From positions 1 to 30,005 of the forward strand of contig JADGPO010000084.1 in the NCBI GenBank assembly GCA_017882405.1: a stretch of 30,005 nt of DNA. Direction: 5' to 3'. Source of the DNA: Solirubrobacteraceae bacterium. Its GTDB lineage: Bacteria; Actinomycetota; Thermoleophilia; Solirubrobacterales; Solirubrobacteraceae. This document shows positions 1-7,460 of the stretch, in pieces (position 1 is the first letter of the stretch; every line of letters begins with the position of its first letter). The notes beneath the pieces are model-generated. The model did not search any database, was not told the DNA's origin, and saw only the letters and a list, made by a program, of their open reading frames with translations. The translations under genes and the position numbers were made by a program.

Positions 1-2894
1 GCGTGCGTCTGGGTGGTTGAGATCAGCAAGGAGCCCACCATCCGGTGATGGTGATGGCGTCTGGCCCGCGTAGCCGCGGACATCACCTTGGTGGACAGCT
101 TGACCGTGAACCGATGCGTCTTGGAGGACCTGAACCGGAACCGGCTGCTCAGCTTGTGGCCGGAGACCTTGAGCGTGAACGAGCCCGCGCACAGCTTGTT
201 CTTCGCGGTCTTGCCCTTGGTCGCCCGGCACTGCAGCGAGACGCTCACCTTGCCGTGCTTGATCGACACGGTCCGCGGCTTGACCTGCACCGCGACGTAG
301 GCGATCGGCTTGGTGACCTTCGTGGTCTTGTGCGGCGTCGTGGATCCGCCAGGCGGGATGATGGGCGTGGGTGCCTTGTTGGTCACCTTCGCGCCCGTTC
401 CCGCTCCCGGGGCCGGGCCGGTCGGCACGGTGACCACGACGGGCGTGGTGGGCAGCGCCGGCCAGGCCGCGAGCGCCGTATGGGTGCTCGTCCCCGACGG
501 AGCGTTCGTCCAGCCCGACACCGTGCCTGCGTAGGGGGTGCCCACGTCGGCCATTCCGGTGAGCGGCATCTGGATCGCCGCGCCGCTGTTCTTGATGGTC
601 ACGACGTTGCCTTCGATGGAGCCCGTGACCTGGCTGCCGGCCGCGGTTCCCCAAGCCGCCTGCTCGCTGAGCAGGGTTCCGATTGCCTGCATGGTCAACT
701 GCTCGATCGGCGAGTTGCTGGCGAAGTAGCCGTTGTACTGGGCCAGCAGCGGGTCCATGACCTCGTAGTACAGGCTGTCGCCCTGGGCGGTGGGTCCACC
801 CGTGGTCTGGGACATCATGTTCGTCTGGTGGAAGTAGTGCGGCCGCGGGTCGTTGCCCATCATGTGGGAGAACATCCCGGGGTTGCCGAAGTCAATGCTG
901 TTGACGATGTCGGTGATCGTGAACACCGTCCCTGCGCCGTTGCACGTGGTGATGCCCGTGATCGGCTTGCAGGTCGGCGAGTCGTAGAGCGTTTCGTACT
1001 CGTTGACCTCCTGGGCGTTGGTGGCGACGTTGTAGTAGATGTTCGTCGGGTATCGCGGGATCGCCGTCGCTCCAGCGTCCGGGAAGGTCGCACCGGTGGC
1101 GTACTGCGTCGCCGGCGGGGAGCCGGTGGCGAACGTCGCCGCCGCCGGATTCGGATACGGCTTGGAGGCATCCGAGCCGAACTGCGTGATGTGGGTTGCG
1201 GTGAAGGCGGCGGCCAGCGCCGTGTTCTGCTGGTACGGCGACTCGCTCGCGTTGTTGGTCGTCGGCAAGGTGGCGGCCGCCCCGGCCGCGCCGGTGTCGG
1301 GATAGGTCAGTGAGGTCGACCCGGTGTCGCCGAAGTCAGTGCTCTTCGCCGGAATCGTGGCGATCAGAGACCAGGCGTTCGAGCCCGCAACCTCTCGGTA
1401 CAGCTTGTACTGAGCCGCGTGACACGCCGCATCCCATTCGACCGTCACCGAGCCGTTCGCGACCACGGGAGCCGAGGTCGTGGCCTGCGATGCGGTGGAC
1501 TCGCCGCCAGTAGTTGAGAACTGGTCAGTGATCGCGTAGGTGTACGAGCCGGCGGTGAAGGTGCCGCCGGTCGCGTTCGGCGTCACCGCATTGAACTCCG
1601 GCGGATCGACCGTGCCCGGGTTGCCTGGAACCAGGTTGGCAAGGCCCGCGTGCTCGCCGGTCACCAGCTCGCCAGGATTCTCAACGCCAAACGACTTGGT
1701 GGGATCCGTGTTCGCGGCCAGCCCGAGGGTGCCGGTCGCCCAGGTGGTGTTCTGGCTGATCTCGCTCTGGATGAAGGCCTGATTCGCGCAGCCCTGGTCG
1801 AGGTTCGGGTGATCCCACGTATGGTTGACCCACCCGAAGGCGTTCTTGTTGGCCTGGAAGGCCGTCAGAAGCGGATCGCTGGCTAGTGCGTGGTCGGTGA
1901 CGTACTGCTGGCTGCCTCCGCCGTTATAGAGCATGTCGATGCGGAAGTTGTTGGCCTTCGACCAGTCGGCAGCCTTGGTCACGTCGGCTGACGTCTCGCG
2001 CAGCGCGTCCGCCGGGTTGTAGTCCGTCGCGCCACCGCCCACGATGCCGCCGGCGCCGGGGGTGTAGCTGTCGTCCGGCAGGAAGTTGTCGTCGATGTGG
2101 GTCTCCATGTAGTTGCGCTGGTCACCGAAGTAGGTGTTGCGCCCCAGCCAATCAAGCTCGCCATGGCGCAGCAGCTCACTCTGGAGCATGTACTGGTTCT
2201 CGTTGAAGGTCTGGTACATCGTCTGACGACCGTCGGCCGCCGTGTAGATGCCCAGGAGCGAGCTGCCGTCGTTGCCTGAGATCAGCGTCTGGTCGTTGGC
2301 GCCGGCGGTTCCCTTGTAGCCGAACGTGCCCGAATCGAAATCGATCTTCTTCAGGTACGGGAAAACGGCGGAGCCCGCGCTTGTCAGCGTCGGTGCCTCA
2401 GCGTTGCCGGAGAAGGTGCCGACCGGGTTGGCCGGGGTCAGCCCGTAGTCGATGCTCGGCACGGCATAGGCTGTCAGCTGGCGAACGCTGAACTGGTGCT
2501 CGAAGGTCTGCAGCGTCGTCCACTGGGCGGGGGTCAGACCCTCGGCCCCGGACGTCGCGACGACGACGCCCTCGTAATTGGCCACCTGCGTGCCGTCGGC
2601 GGCCGTGCTCGAGAGCGCCGGCATCGCCGAGCCACCGGTGGTGACCCAGGAGTCGTAGGGGACGCCTTCGCGCTTGAGGGTGTTGACCCAGTCGGTATAG
2701 GCGATGCCACCGGCCGTTGTGGCGTCGGTGGTGTCGGTGATGAGCAGAACCTTCATGCCGATCTGCTGGGCGGGAGTCGCCGCCGCAGCGACGCTGGCTC
2801 CCGAGCCGCCCGCGAAGGACGGAATGCCGACGATGGCCAGCAGCCCGGCCGCGAACATCGACCCAGCGATCAACAAACCAATGATGCGTCTCAT
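1..2894 (-). CDS. Secreted Agd3-like polysaccharide deacetylase, multidomain (3' end outside window)
   Basis: The minus frame stays open from ATG 2894 to the window edge (about 964 codons, no stop seen). AGGGGA at 2903-2908, 8 bases upstream, supports the start. A signal peptide covers about residues 1-40 (MRRIIGLLIAG..., Ala-rich end). The N-terminal part aligns by eye with the protein at 3967-5772. A NodB/CE4-type H-T-x-x-H metal motif is at H358-H362 (HTWDH), with D320 before an N-G-G motif and TGEHAGLANL near residue 412. A fibronectin-III-like stretch of about 100-120 residues (from about 430) is inserted in the catalytic region. HYFHQTNM follows later, then a Pro/Thr linker (about 770-860) and a C-terminal Cys-containing beta module. 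Expected role by family: N-deacetylation of GalNAc/GlcNAc in an extracellular polymer (Agd3 acts on galactosaminogalactan; PelA is the Pel analogue). The substrate is inferred from the neighbouring pelF and GH114 genes. Confidence 0.8.
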   Translation of the reverse strand, partial: MRRIIGLLIAGSMFAAGLLAIVGIPSFAGGSGASVAAAATPAQQIGMKVLLITDTTDATTAGGIAYTDWVNTLKREGVPYDSWVTTGGSAMPALSSTAADGTQVANYEGVVVATSGAEGLTPAQWTTLQTFEHQFSVRQLTAYAVPSIDYGLTPANPVGTFSGNAEAPTLTSAGSAVFPYLKKIDFDSGTFGYKGTAGANDQTLISGNDGSSLLGIYTAADGRQTMYQTFNENQYMLQSELLRHGELDWLGRNTYFGDQRNYMETHIDDNFLPDDSYTPGAGGIVGGGATDYNPADALRETSADVTKAADWSKANNFRIDMLYNGGGSQQYVTDHALASDPLLTAFQANKNAFGWVNHTWDHPNLDQGCANQAFIQSEISQNTTWATGTLGLAANTDPTKSFGVENPGELVTGEHAGLANLVPGNPGTVDPPEFNAVTPNATGGTFTAGSYTYAITDQFSTTGGESTASQATTSAPVVANGSVTVEWDAACHAAQYKLYREVAGSNAWSLIATIPAKSTDFGDTGSTSLTYPDTGAAGAAATLPTTNNASESPYQQNTALAAAFTATHITQFGSDASKPYPNPAAATFATGSPPATQYATGATFPDAGATAIPRYPTNIYYNVATNAQEVNEYETLYDSPTCKPITGITTCNGAGTVFTITDIVNSIDFGNPGMFSHMMGNDPRPHYFHQTNMMSQTTGGPTAQGDSLYYEVMDPLLAQYNGYFASNSPIEQLTMQAIGTLLSEQAAWGTAAGSQVTGSIEGNVVTIKNSGAAIQMPLTGMADVGTPYAGTVSGWTNAPSGTSTHTALAAWPALPTTPVVVTVPTGPAPGAGTGAKVTNKAPTPIIPPGGSTTPHKTTKVTKPIAYVAVQVKPRTVSIKHGKVSVSLQCRATKGKTAKNKLCAGSFTLKVSGHKLSSRFRFRSSKTHRFTVKLSTKVMSAATRARRHHHHRMVGSLLISTTQTH

Positions 2895-2902
2895 GTATTG
2901 CG

Positions 2903-2908
2903 TCCCCT
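2903..2908 (-). promoter_or_regulatory. Ribosome binding site fixing the start of the secreted deacetylase
   Basis: AGGGGA on the minus strand, 8 bases before ATG 2894. It decides the start and therefore shows that the protein begins with a signal peptide. Confidence 0.6.
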
Positions 2909-2978
2909 GAATCGATAAGTGCCAGCCGGCGCTCTGCGGCGTCCTGCCGCGGCGTCTGGCCCCCAATGAGCAATCAGT

Positions 2979-3221
2979 GTGGACGAGCACCCGTGGCCCG
3001 CCAATGGGTTGTGTCGCCCCTCATGCGTTCACGCCGTGAACGGGGGACGCACCTGCATGGGGGGCCCGATCTGCACGGGGATGACCTGCAGCGGGCCGGT
3101 CTGCATGGGGAACGCAGCTGTACGGGCAGAGGACTGCAAGACCGAGCTCGCGGCCGCCAGCAGCAGGTGCTCTGGAAACCGGGTGCCTCCGAAAAACGGC
3201 GCTACGGCTACAGATTGCTAG
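2979..3221 (+). CDS. Possible small Cys-rich protein (unrecognised)
   Basis: A GTG-started frame of 80 codons lies in the otherwise empty 2895-3277 gap. Its middle is a Cys pentapeptide-like repeat (TCMGGP, ICTGM, TCSGP, VCMGN), and codons there end almost entirely in G or C, as in the real genes around it. All spacings between repeat units are multiples of three bases, which favours coding over an operator array. Against it: no clear ribosome binding site, a weaker codon pattern after about 3110, and a perfect palindrome (3026-3042) inside the frame. The start could instead be GTG 3036. No family recognised and no function assigned. Confidence 0.3.
   Translation: MDEHPWPANGLCRPSCVHAVNGGRTCMGGPICTGMTCSGPVCMGNAAVRAEDCKTELAAASSRCSGNRVPPKNGATATDC
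3026..3042. promoter_or_regulatory. Perfect 17-bp palindrome CGTTCA-N5-TGAACG, candidate operator
   Basis: CGTTCACG-C-CGTGAACG, with 8-bp arms and a 1-base centre. It lies 132 bases upstream of the secreted deacetylase (minus) and 236 bases upstream of the response regulator at 3278 (plus). A closely matching site is at 5832-5851 in the next intergenic region of the locus. The form fits a dimeric regulator; which one is unknown. Confidence 0.5.
3053..3110 (+). repeat. Four CTGCAyGGGG-type direct repeats, 15-18 base period
   Basis: CTGCATGGGG at 3053, CTGCACGGGG at 3071, CTGCAGCGGG at 3086 and CTGCATGGGG at 3101. Start-to-start distances are 18, 15 and 15, all multiples of three. A weaker CTGTACGGG at 3118 breaks the phase. 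Either a coding repeat of the possible Cys-rich peptide or an iterated protein-binding site. Confidence 0.55.
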
Positions 3222-3277
3222 ACTCGGCGAGGATTGATCAGGGATGATTAGGGATAAGCAAGTTCAAGGGGGCGGCA

Positions 3278-3988
3278 TTGAACGAAATGACGAGCAGCGG
3301 GCAGGCCGACGGACCGGTGGAGCTCACCGTCCTTCTCGGTGATGACCATGTGGCGACGCGAGTGGGGATCAAGTACGCGCTCGAGCCTCATGGCTTTCGG
3401 GTGGTGGCGGAGGTCAGCAGCGCGGCGGAGGCCCTCCAGGCCGCCTTGCGCACGCACCCGGACGTTTGCCTGCTGACGACGAGTCTGCCGGGGAACGGGA
3501 CAGAGGCGGCGCGGCTGATCAAGCAGACGCTCGCGGAGACCAAGATCGTGATGCTGACCGCGAGCGGACGCAACGACGAGCTGTTCGGTGTCCTGCGCGC
3601 GGGCGCCGACGGCTATCTGCTGATGACCACCTCGCCCGAGCGCCTGCCGCACGCGATCCGTGGCGTGGCCAACGGCGAAGCGGCGCTGCCGCGAGAGTTC
3701 ACCGCGCAACTTATCCGGGAGTTCCGTGCGCATGGGCACCGCCGTCGGCTCGCCATATCGATCGACAACAAGGCGGTCGAGCTGACGACGAGAGAGTTCG
3801 AGGTGCTGGAGCGCCTGCGTAAGCGCGAGCGCACCGCCGAGATCGCGGCTCAGCTCGGGATCTCCGAGGTGACGGTCCGCCGCCACAGCTCCTCGATCCT
3901 GCAGAAGCTGGGCGCTCCCAGTCGGCAAGCCGTGCTCGACATGCTCGACCGGGCCGAGCAGCAGCCTCAGGTGAGCTCCGGGGAGTAG
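3278..3988 (+). CDS. NarL/FixJ-type response regulator with degenerate (pseudo-)receiver domain
   Basis: 236 aa. TTG 3278 is chosen because AAGGGGG (3266-3272) sits 5 bases before it; ATG 3287 is the alternative. Receiver domain about residues 16-130, LuxR-type helix-turn-helix about 170-228 (LTTREFEVL, then ISEVTVRRHSSSILQKL). The acidic pair is present (D22 D23) and the T94 switch region (MLTA) is kept. However, the phospho-acceptor Asp is Thr67 (PDVCLLTTSLPG) and the conserved Lys of the YLLK motif is Met116. By family knowledge such receivers are not phosphorylated in the usual way and may respond to a ligand, to dimerisation or constitutively. Converges with the deacetylase at 3967-5772, overlapping by 22 bases. 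Probable local regulator of the polysaccharide genes (inference). Confidence 0.88.
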   Translation: MNEMTSSGQADGPVELTVLLGDDHVATRVGIKYALEPHGFRVVAEVSSAAEALQAALRTHPDVCLLTTSLPGNGTEAARLIKQTLAETKIVMLTASGRNDELFGVLRAGADGYLLMTTSPERLPHAIRGVANGEAALPREFTAQLIREFRAHGHRRRLAISIDNKAVELTTREFEVLERLRKRERTAEIAAQLGISEVTVRRHSSSILQKLGAPSRQAVLDMLDRAEQQPQVSSGE

Positions 3989-5772
3989 GGGCGCCGCTCC
4001 AGACTCGTCTCGCCCGGCTTCACGCGCACCCAATCGCAATCGCCCTCGCCCACCGCCAAGGCTCCCGTGAGCGCCAAGGCTCCCGTGAGCGGAACCTCGA
4101 GCGCTGACGGAGAGTCGTTGATCAGCGTCACGCGGTCGCCCTCGAGGTAGGCGCGGACCGAACCGAAGGCGAGCACGATCTGCCAGGCATGCAGGCGAAG
4201 CAGCAGCCGTCCGATCTCGGCCAGGGTTGGTTGCTGGACCTGCACATCATCGGCGAGGTGGCTACGACAACGATCGAGCACCGCGTCCAGGAGCGTGTAC
4301 ACCAGCCCGGATGCGTCTTCGTCATCGCCGGCGATCAGGTTGCTCTGATGAAAGTAGTGGGGGCGGGGGTCGTTGCTGACGACCGCTGTGAACACCCGGC
4401 GTGCCTCGTTCTGCACCACCTGATCGAACGTCATCACCCCCTGCTGGCCGGCCGAACGCAGTCGGTCGAGCACCTGGGACGGGGTGGCGGCGTCATGGGG
4501 AAGGGCGGTCGGATGGCGGGGGACCGCCAGAGCCGTGCCGATCGCGAACGGCGTTCCCGGGGGCGAGAGGGCCGACCCCGTGTGCGCAGGATAGGGCCGT
4601 GAGGCGTCGCAGCCGACGTAGTGGATCCCCTGCGCGCGCAACGCCCCGTGCAGGTGGGCGTTTTCGGCGCGAGGCGGATCCTCGGCAAGGTTGGCCAGAC
4701 CGGTATGCGCGCCCGTGACGAGCGCCTGTCGCTCGAAATCGATGCCGACCTGCGCGGCCCACCTGAAGTTCTCCTCAATCTCAGCCTCGATCTCAGCCTG
4801 AGACAAGTCATCCAGGTTTCGATGCTCGAAAGTGTGGTTGATCCAGCCGAAGGCATCCCGATGCTCGAGCAGCGCGCGCAGCAGGGAATCGTCTCCGTCC
4901 TCGGCGCCCGGCGCGTCGCGGCTGCCGGCACCGTTACACGCAAGGTCGAGCCGCAGGCCGCGGCTGCGCACCCACCGGGCGGCTCGCTCGGCGTCGGCGG
5001 CCGTCATCCTCATCCGCGCCTGGGGCCGCTGGTCGGAGCGGTGTCCGTTCACGCTCCAGGAGTGGTTCGCCAAGAGGACGTCGTCGACCTGGACCGACAG
5101 GTAGTTGCCCTCGTACCCCAGGTGGGTCCCGGCGGTCAGCCAGTTCAGCTGCCCGCGTCGAAGGATCTGCCCCTGAGCCTGGTTGCCGTTGGCATCGAAC
5201 AGCTGCACCATCTCCTCGCGCCCGTCGGCATGCCGGTGGATGCCCACCAGCGCCGCACCGTCGGGCGCGGCGACCAGCGTCTCAAAGCTCTTGGGCGACT
5301 CGGGATGGGCGAGGTAGACCCAACTGCCAGGATCGACGGGCAGCTGCCGCTTCAGGTAGGGGAAGACCTCGTGGCCCGCATCCGTCAGCACCGCCTCCAC
5401 GTCGTCGAGCTCGCCTGACCAGTGCGCGCTCGTCAACCCGTACTCCGGACCGGGGTAGGCATAGGCCGTCAGCCGCCGCAGGCCGAGATCGCACTCCAGG
5501 CGCTCGAGCGCTTCTCTCGCTCCGGGCTCCAGTGCCATCTCGATCAGCCCGGCATCGGACAGGATCATCCCCTGGTAGAGCGCTCCGCCCGTTTCATCCA
5601 CGAACTCGGTGGGCGTCGTGAGGTCCTTGAGGGCGACCGCGTCGAAGGCCACTCCCGCGCGCGTCAACCACGCCGACCAAGCCGTGAACGCAGGCTCCGT
5701 CCCGGTCAGCCCGAGCAGCAGGAGCTGCATCCGGATCCGGGTTGTGGAGCGTTTGCGGCGATTTATCCTCAT
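3967..5772 (-). CDS. Agd3-like polysaccharide deacetylase without signal peptide
   Basis: 601 aa from ATG 5772, with AGGAG (5778-5782) 5 bases upstream. It is colinear by eye with the secreted protein at 1-2894: the N-terminal strand MQLLLLGLTG matches MKVLLITDTT there, and LTAYAYPGPEYGLT matches LTAYAVPSIDYGLT. NGAGS, HTFEH (H313-H317, H-T-x-x-H metal motif), TGAHTGLANL and HYFHQSNL are kept, while the Fn3-like insert and the C-terminal wall-type tail are missing. Only a short basic stretch (MRINRRKRSTTRIR) precedes the first domain strand, so no Sec signal is visible. It would be cytoplasmic, or exported by another route. Probable metal-dependent deacetylase of amino-sugar polymer or precursor. 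Divergent from pelF with a 197-base gap. Confidence 0.82.
   Translation of the reverse strand: MRINRRKRSTTRIRMQLLLLGLTGTEPAFTAWSAWLTRAGVAFDAVALKDLTTPTEFVDETGGALYQGMILSDAGLIEMALEPGAREALERLECDLGLRRLTAYAYPGPEYGLTSAHWSGELDDVEAVLTDAGHEVFPYLKRQLPVDPGSWVYLAHPESPKSFETLVAAPDGAALVGIHRHADGREEMVQLFDANGNQAQGQILRRGQLNWLTAGTHLGYEGNYLSVQVDDVLLANHSWSVNGHRSDQRPQARMRMTAADAERAARWVRSRGLRLDLACNGAGSRDAPGAEDGDDSLLRALLEHRDAFGWINHTFEHRNLDDLSQAEIEAEIEENFRWAAQVGIDFERQALVTGAHTGLANLAEDPPRAENAHLHGALRAQGIHYVGCDASRPYPAHTGSALSPPGTPFAIGTALAVPRHPTALPHDAATPSQVLDRLRSAGQQGVMTFDQVVQNEARRVFTAVVSNDPRPHYFHQSNLIAGDDEDASGLVYTLLDAVLDRCRSHLADDVQVQQPTLAEIGRLLLRLHAWQIVLAFGSVRAYLEGDRVTLINDSPSALEVPLTGALALTGALAVGEGDCDWVRVKPGETSLERRPYSPELT
4055..4090 (-). 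repeat. Perfect 18-bp tandem duplication inside the deacetylase gene
   Basis: GCCAAGGCTCCCGTGAGC at 4055-4072 is repeated exactly at 4073-4090. It doubles the hexapeptide LTGALA near the C-terminus in frame; the paralogue has a single PLTG here. Looks like a recent slippage event. Confidence 0.9.
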
Positions 5773-5831
5773 GTCGGCTCCTGATGCTGGCAGATCCGCC
5801 CGCCCCGCGACGGCGCTTGTGGCTCCCGGAG

Positions 5832-5851
5832 GCGTTCAAGTCCGTGAACGC
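5832..5851. promoter_or_regulatory. Inverted repeat GCGTTCA-N6-TGAACGC, candidate operator
   Basis: Seven-base perfect arms around AGTCCG, between the divergent deacetylase (start 5772) and pelF (start 5970). It shares the arms and the CCGTGAACG right side with the palindrome at 3026-3042. One regulator may control both deacetylases and pelF. Confidence 0.5.
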
Positions 5852-5914
5852 AAGACCGGGCGTTCGGGCCATTGGGATTCGCCGCCTCTGCCCCCACACT
5901 GTCATCCACGAGGC

Positions 5915-5941
5915 GCGCCGTCGGGGTCGAGACCGGCGCGA
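5915..5941 (+). other. Possible leader hairpin upstream of pelF
   Basis: CGCGCCG (5915-5921) pairs with CGGCGCG (5935-5941): a 7-bp stem with a 13-base loop, ending 28 bases before ATG 5970. In GC-rich DNA this can be chance. No other motif was recognised in the rest of the 5773-5969 gap. Confidence 0.2.
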
Positions 5942-5969
5942 TCGCATCACGGGCCCGTCCCGTCAAACC

Positions 5970-7460
5970 ATGAATACGAAGCTACGCTCAACTGCGAACC
6001 ACTCGCACGCTGCGCCCGGCGCCCGCCGCCGCCGCGTGCTGATCATCACCGAGGGTACCTATCCGTACGCCACCGGGGGCGTCAGCTCATGGTGCGACAT
6101 CCTGCTGTCGGGCCTGGAGGAGATCGACTGGAGCGTTCTGCCTGTGATCGCCGGCGGCAAGCGCGTGCGGCCGCGGATGAAGCTGCCGGCCAACGCGAGG
6201 CTGCTGGCGCCGATCGAGCTGTGGTCGCAGGAGCGCGCTCCGCGGAGTCTCAGTCGGACGAACGCCGAGGACAGCGGCTCGCTGCCGACTCAGCTGCTTC
6301 GCGGCTTGATGCCGTGGCAGGGCGATCTGCATCAGCTGCGCCTGGCCCTCGTGCGCTGTCGGCTGCGGCCCCACTCGGTTCGCCGGGAGTTCCGCGCCCA
6401 CGAGAGCTGGACGCGATTTCTCGCCGAGCTGGTGCAACTGCTCACCGAGAGTGATCGTGACTCCGCCCCCGCGCCGATCTACGACGCCATCGAGGCGGCT
6501 CGCCTCTACCAGGCCCTGTACTGGGTTGCCCGCACCGCAGCCGTTCCCACGCCGCCCTGTGAACTGCTGCACGTGACCGCCGCCGGCTGGGCGGCGATCC
6601 CGGCGATCGTCCACAAGGCGCTGCACGGGACGCCGTTGCTGCTCAGCGAGCACGGCGTCTACGTCCGCGAGGCGTACCTGGCATCGGTCTCGGACACGGC
6701 CGGTCGCCCCGGCCAAGGCTCCACTTCCCCCCGAATGGCCCTCGGTCTGACGCGCGCGGCGTACGCCGCCGCAGACGTGATCGCGCCGGTCACCGAGGCC
6801 AATGGCGAGTGGGAGCGAGGGCTCGGAGTGGATCCGGCCAAGATCCGCGTGATCCCCAATGGGATCGAGCCGTCCCACGAGCCCACCCCGCTCCGCGGGA
6901 CCAAGCGCGTCGTTGCCGTCGGCCGAGTCGATCCGCTCAAGGACGTCCAGACGATGATGCTCGTCGCCCAGGAGGTGACCCGACGGATGCCGGAAGCGCG
7001 CTTTGAGTACTGGGGCCCTATCACCCCCGGACAGGAGGAATACGGCGCGGCGTGCCACAGGATGCACGAGGACCTGCGCCTGGGCGAGCGCTTTCGCTTC
7101 ATGGGCCGGACCGATGATCCGCACGGCGTCATTCGCGGCAGCGACCTCGTCTTGATGACGAGCATCTCGGAGGGTATGCCGATGGCGCTGCTGGAGGCGA
7201 TGGCGCAAGCACGCCCCGTGGTCGCCACGACCGTCGGCGGAGTGCCCGGCGTGGTGAAGGGCTGCGGGCTGCTGGCGCCGCCGGGAGACGTGCACGAGCT
7301 CGCGTCGTCGGTGACGACGCTTCTGCGTAACCCGAGCCTGGGCCGGACTCTGGGCCAGCGCGGCTTCGAGCGTCTGCACCGGCGCTACACGCTCACCCGG
7401 TGCCTGGGGGCCTACGGCCAGCTGATCGACGAGATGACGGCGACGGGGGTGGCGGCGTGA
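5970..7460 (+). CDS. pelF: PelF-type GT4 glycosyltransferase
   Basis: 496 aa. ATG 5970 puts the PelF signature EGTYPYATGGVSSW at residues 28-41, directly after a short basic lead; the frame is open further upstream, but that stretch does not look coding. The second Rossmann half has VVAVGRVDPLKDV, and SISEGMPMALLEAM gives the E-x7-E motif of retaining GT4 enzymes. PelF is known as the cytoplasmic transferase that builds the Pel polymer (rich in GalNAc and galactosamine) from UDP-sugars. Here it would be the chain-forming enzyme, with GlmS feeding the amino-sugar pool. Its stop overlaps the next start by 4 bases (GTGA), so it is coupled to the membrane protein, as pelF-pelG are in Pel operons. 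Confident in family; the exact polymer is inferred. Confidence 0.88.
   Translation: MNTKLRSTANHSHAAPGARRRRVLIITEGTYPYATGGVSSWCDILLSGLEEIDWSVLPVIAGGKRVRPRMKLPANARLLAPIELWSQERAPRSLSRTNAEDSGSLPTQLLRGLMPWQGDLHQLRLALVRCRLRPHSVRREFRAHESWTRFLAELVQLLTESDRDSAPAPIYDAIEAARLYQALYWVARTAAVPTPPCELLHVTAAGWAAIPAIVHKALHGTPLLLSEHGVYVREAYLASVSDTAGRPGQGSTSPRMALGLTRAAYAAADVIAPVTEANGEWERGLGVDPAKIRVIPNGIEPSHEPTPLRGTKRVVAVGRVDPLKDVQTMMLVAQEVTRRMPEARFEYWGPITPGQEEYGAACHRMHEDLRLGERFRFMGRTDDPHGVIRGSDLVLMTSISEGMPMALLEAMAQARPVVATTVGGVPGVVKGCGLLAPPGDVHELASSVTTLLRNPSLGRTLGQRGFERLHRRYTLTRCLGAYGQLIDEMTATGVAA

Noticed and set aside
45..1313. 422-codon plus-strand open frame, Arg/Gly-rich
   Set aside because: It is antisense to the deacetylase, whose own frame is open to the edge and has coherent domains. 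Long antisense frames are common at this GC content.
3053..3126. CRISPR-like short repeats
   Set aside because: Units are about 10 bases with 5-8 base intervals; no 25-35 base repeats, unique spacers or cas genes.
5742..5969. Upstream extension of PelF by 76 codons
   Set aside because: The extra sequence crosses the divergent promoter region and the palindrome at 5832 and has no PelF-like content; ATG 5970 leads straight into the signature.
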